Below are positions 5,801 to 6,677 of a stretch of DNA of 6,677 nt, in pieces; the first letter of the stretch is position 1, and each line of letters opens with the position of its first letter. A program made the position numbers and the translations under genes. The DNA lies in NCBI GenBank assembly GCA_900557355.1, contig USSR01000386.1, positions 1 through 6,677 on the forward strand, in the 5' to 3' direction. The DNA is from an uncultured Bacteroides sp. (GTDB lineage Bacteria; Bacteroidota; Bacteroidia; Bacteroidales; Bacteroidaceae). Below the pieces are notes generated by a model. The model was not told where the DNA came from, did not search any database, and saw only the letters and a program-made list of their open reading frames with translations.

Positions 5801-5881
5801 GAAGAACTAAAAATGAAGAATTCAGCTGCACGGTGAAAGCATACCGAAAGGAAATTCTTCATTCTTCATTTTTAATTTAAT
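5801..5881 (+). repeat. Heptamer inverted-repeat element 2, upstream of bcp
   Basis: The left array has units gaagaac, taaaaat, gaagaat (5801-5821); the right array has attcttc twice, then attttta and atttaat (5854-5881). TAAAAATGAAGAAT (5808-5821) pairs perfectly over 14 bp with 5861-5874. Because attcttc is duplicated, an alternative 8-bp register with 5853-5860 exists. The centre is about 31 bases. The array ends 8 bases before the bcp start codon. The element fills nearly the whole gap between the dehydrogenase and bcp. Confidence 0.75.
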
Positions 5882-5889
5882 TATAGATT

Positions 5890-6336
5890 ATGCAAGTCGG
5901 AGATAAAGCGCCCGAAATACTGGGCATCAATGAAAAAGGCGAAGAAATCCGCCTCAGCGACCATAAAGGAAAAAAGATAGTTCTTTATTTCTATCCTAAA
6001 GATATGACTTCGGGATGTACGGCACAGGCCTGCAACCTGCGTGATAACTATTCTGAACTACGCAAAGCCGGTTACGAGGTAATTGGCGTAAGCGTGGATA
6101 ATGAAAAGTCGCACCAGAAATTTATAGAGAAAAATAATCTACCCTTTCCACTGATTGCAGATACGGACAAGAAACTCGTAGAGCAGTTCGGAGTATGGGG
6201 AGAAAAGAGTATGTACGGACGTAAGTATATGGGTACTTTCCGCACCACCTTCATTATAAACGAAGAAGGGGTGATAGAGCGGATTATCACGCCGAAGGAA
6301 GTAAAAACCAAAGACCACGCCGCACAAATCCTATAA
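5890..6336 (+). CDS. bcp: Thioredoxin-dependent thiol peroxidase (Bcp/PrxQ peroxiredoxin)
   Basis: The 148-residue protein has the standard size of the Bcp/PrxQ class of peroxiredoxins. These cytoplasmic enzymes reduce H2O2 and organic hydroperoxides with electrons from thioredoxin. The active site FYPKDMTSGCTAQAC gives peroxidatic Cys43 in the P36-xxx-T40-xx-C43 motif and resolving Cys48 five residues later, the intrahelical arrangement typical of this class. The conserved active-site Arg is at 118 (GTFRTTFIIN). The start at 5890 fits the usual opening VGDKAPE. It lies between the polyamine dehydrogenase and recA on the same strand. As I recall from published work, a B. fragilis recA three-gene operon has a functional Bcp as its second gene and is induced by peroxide and metronidazole; the order here fits that. 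Both intergenic gaps are filled with heptamer repeats. Confidence 0.93.
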   Translation: MQVGDKAPEILGINEKGEEIRLSDHKGKKIVLYFYPKDMTSGCTAQACNLRDNYSELRKAGYEVIGVSVDNEKSHQKFIEKNNLPFPLIADTDKKLVEQFGVWGEKSMYGRKYMGTFRTTFIINEEGVIERIITPKEVKTKDHAAQIL

Positions 6337-6488
6337 TTTACGATTTGACTATTTACGATTTACGATTAAAGGTAACTCTTGTAAGGTAAACGGAAATCCC
6401 AAATTGCTAAATAGACTAATTTAAATCGTAATTCGTAAATTTGTAAATCGTAAATAAACTAATTTGAATCGTAATTCGTAAAATCGTA
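6336..6488 (+). repeat. Heptamer inverted-repeat element 3, upstream of recA
   Basis: The left array has atttacg, atttgac, then atttacg twice (6336-6364). The right array has aatcgta, attcgta, aatttgta, aatcgta (6424-6452), then aatcgta, attcgta, aaatcgta (6467-6488). TATTTACGATTTAC (6350-6363) pairs perfectly over 14 bp with 6443-6456. A 25-bp block at 6415-6439 is repeated at 6458-6482 with one difference, so the right arm has been partly duplicated with a 43-bp period. The left arm starts on the last base of the bcp stop codon, and the right arm ends 9 bases before recA. The gap contains no other gene. Confidence 0.8.
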
Positions 6489-6497
6489 AACATAAAG

Positions 6498-6677
6498 ATG
6501 GCAAAGAAAGACGAACTTAATTTTGAGAACGAAAATAAAATAGCACCAAGCGAAAAGCTGAAAGCTTTGCAGGCAGCTATGGACAAGATAGAAAAGAGCT
6601 TCGGCAAGGGTTCTATCATGAAAATGGGAGACGAAAGCGTCGAACAAGTAGAAGTAATCCCCACGGGCTCTATCGGT
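6498..6677 (+). CDS. recA: RecA recombinase, N-terminal fragment cut by window edge
   Basis: Sixty codons are present from ATG 6498 to the window end with no stop. The stretch [20 protein letters not shown] followed by SIMKMGD matches the RecA N-terminal polymerisation helix and the start of the core ([12 protein letters not shown]; compare QFGKGSIMRLG in other RecA proteins). [10 protein letters not shown] leads toward the Walker A loop, which lies beyond the edge. RecA forms ATP-dependent filaments on single-stranded DNA for homologous recombination and repair. A roughly 15-residue acidic and polar lead precedes the conserved helix. The gap to bcp is 161 bases and contains heptamer element 3; no recognisable SOS box is seen. 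A TAAATTTG promoter-like match in the repeats could be chance, so co-transcription with bcp is the simpler reading. Confidence 0.93.
   Translation, partial: MAKKDELNFENENKIAPSEKLKALQAAMDKIEKSFGKGSIMKMGDESVEQVEVIPTGSIG

Noticed and set aside
6436..6443. TAAATTTG as a dedicated recA promoter
   Set aside because: It matches TAnnTTTG but sits in AT-rich heptamers where such matches arise by chance, and no -33 TTTG is found at proper spacing.
6336..6488. CRISPR-like array before recA
   Set aside because: The repeats are 7-base tandem units without spacers, low in complexity, and arranged as inverted arms.

Overview
The window looks like chromosomal DNA of a Bacteroides-type organism (order Bacteroidales). 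The evidence is moderate A+T content, start codons preceded by A-rich stretches instead of clear Shine-Dalgarno sites, several matches to the Bacteroides -7 promoter box TAnnTTTG, and gene content typical of the group: a carboxynorspermidine-dehydrogenase-like gene, a bcp peroxiredoxin and recA in a row, and a lipoprotein with META domains. The species cannot be fixed from the sequence alone.

Layout: the left edge holds the first 13 codons of dnaK, read leftward. A 332-base non-coding stretch follows, with a 20-bp-spaced direct repeat and a heptamer inverted-repeat element. An efflux block then reads rightward: a MATE transporter, an overlapping Crp/Fnr-like regulator, a perfect 37-bp inverted repeat, a second paralogous Crp/Fnr-like regulator, and a small multidrug resistance (SMR) transporter. 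The block ends at a bidirectional terminator shared with a convergent lipoprotein gene carrying two META domains. A divergent promoter region of about 260 bases separates that gene from a second rightward cluster: carboxynorspermidine/saccharopine dehydrogenase, bcp and the first 60 codons of recA, which runs off the right edge.

The genes suggest two themes. The first is export of toxic compounds (MATE, SMR) next to two regulators of a family that commonly controls neighbouring genes. The second is stress survival: polyamine synthesis, thiol peroxidase and DNA recombination or repair in one probable operon, with dnaK nearby.

The most unusual feature is not a gene. Four start codons (MATE, dehydrogenase, bcp, recA) are preceded, about 8 to 15 bases upstream, by short tandem heptamers. 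At three of them a matching inverted array lies further upstream, so each leader could fold into a long imperfect hairpin. The heptamers differ between loci, but the architecture is the same. I know of no assigned function for this arrangement.
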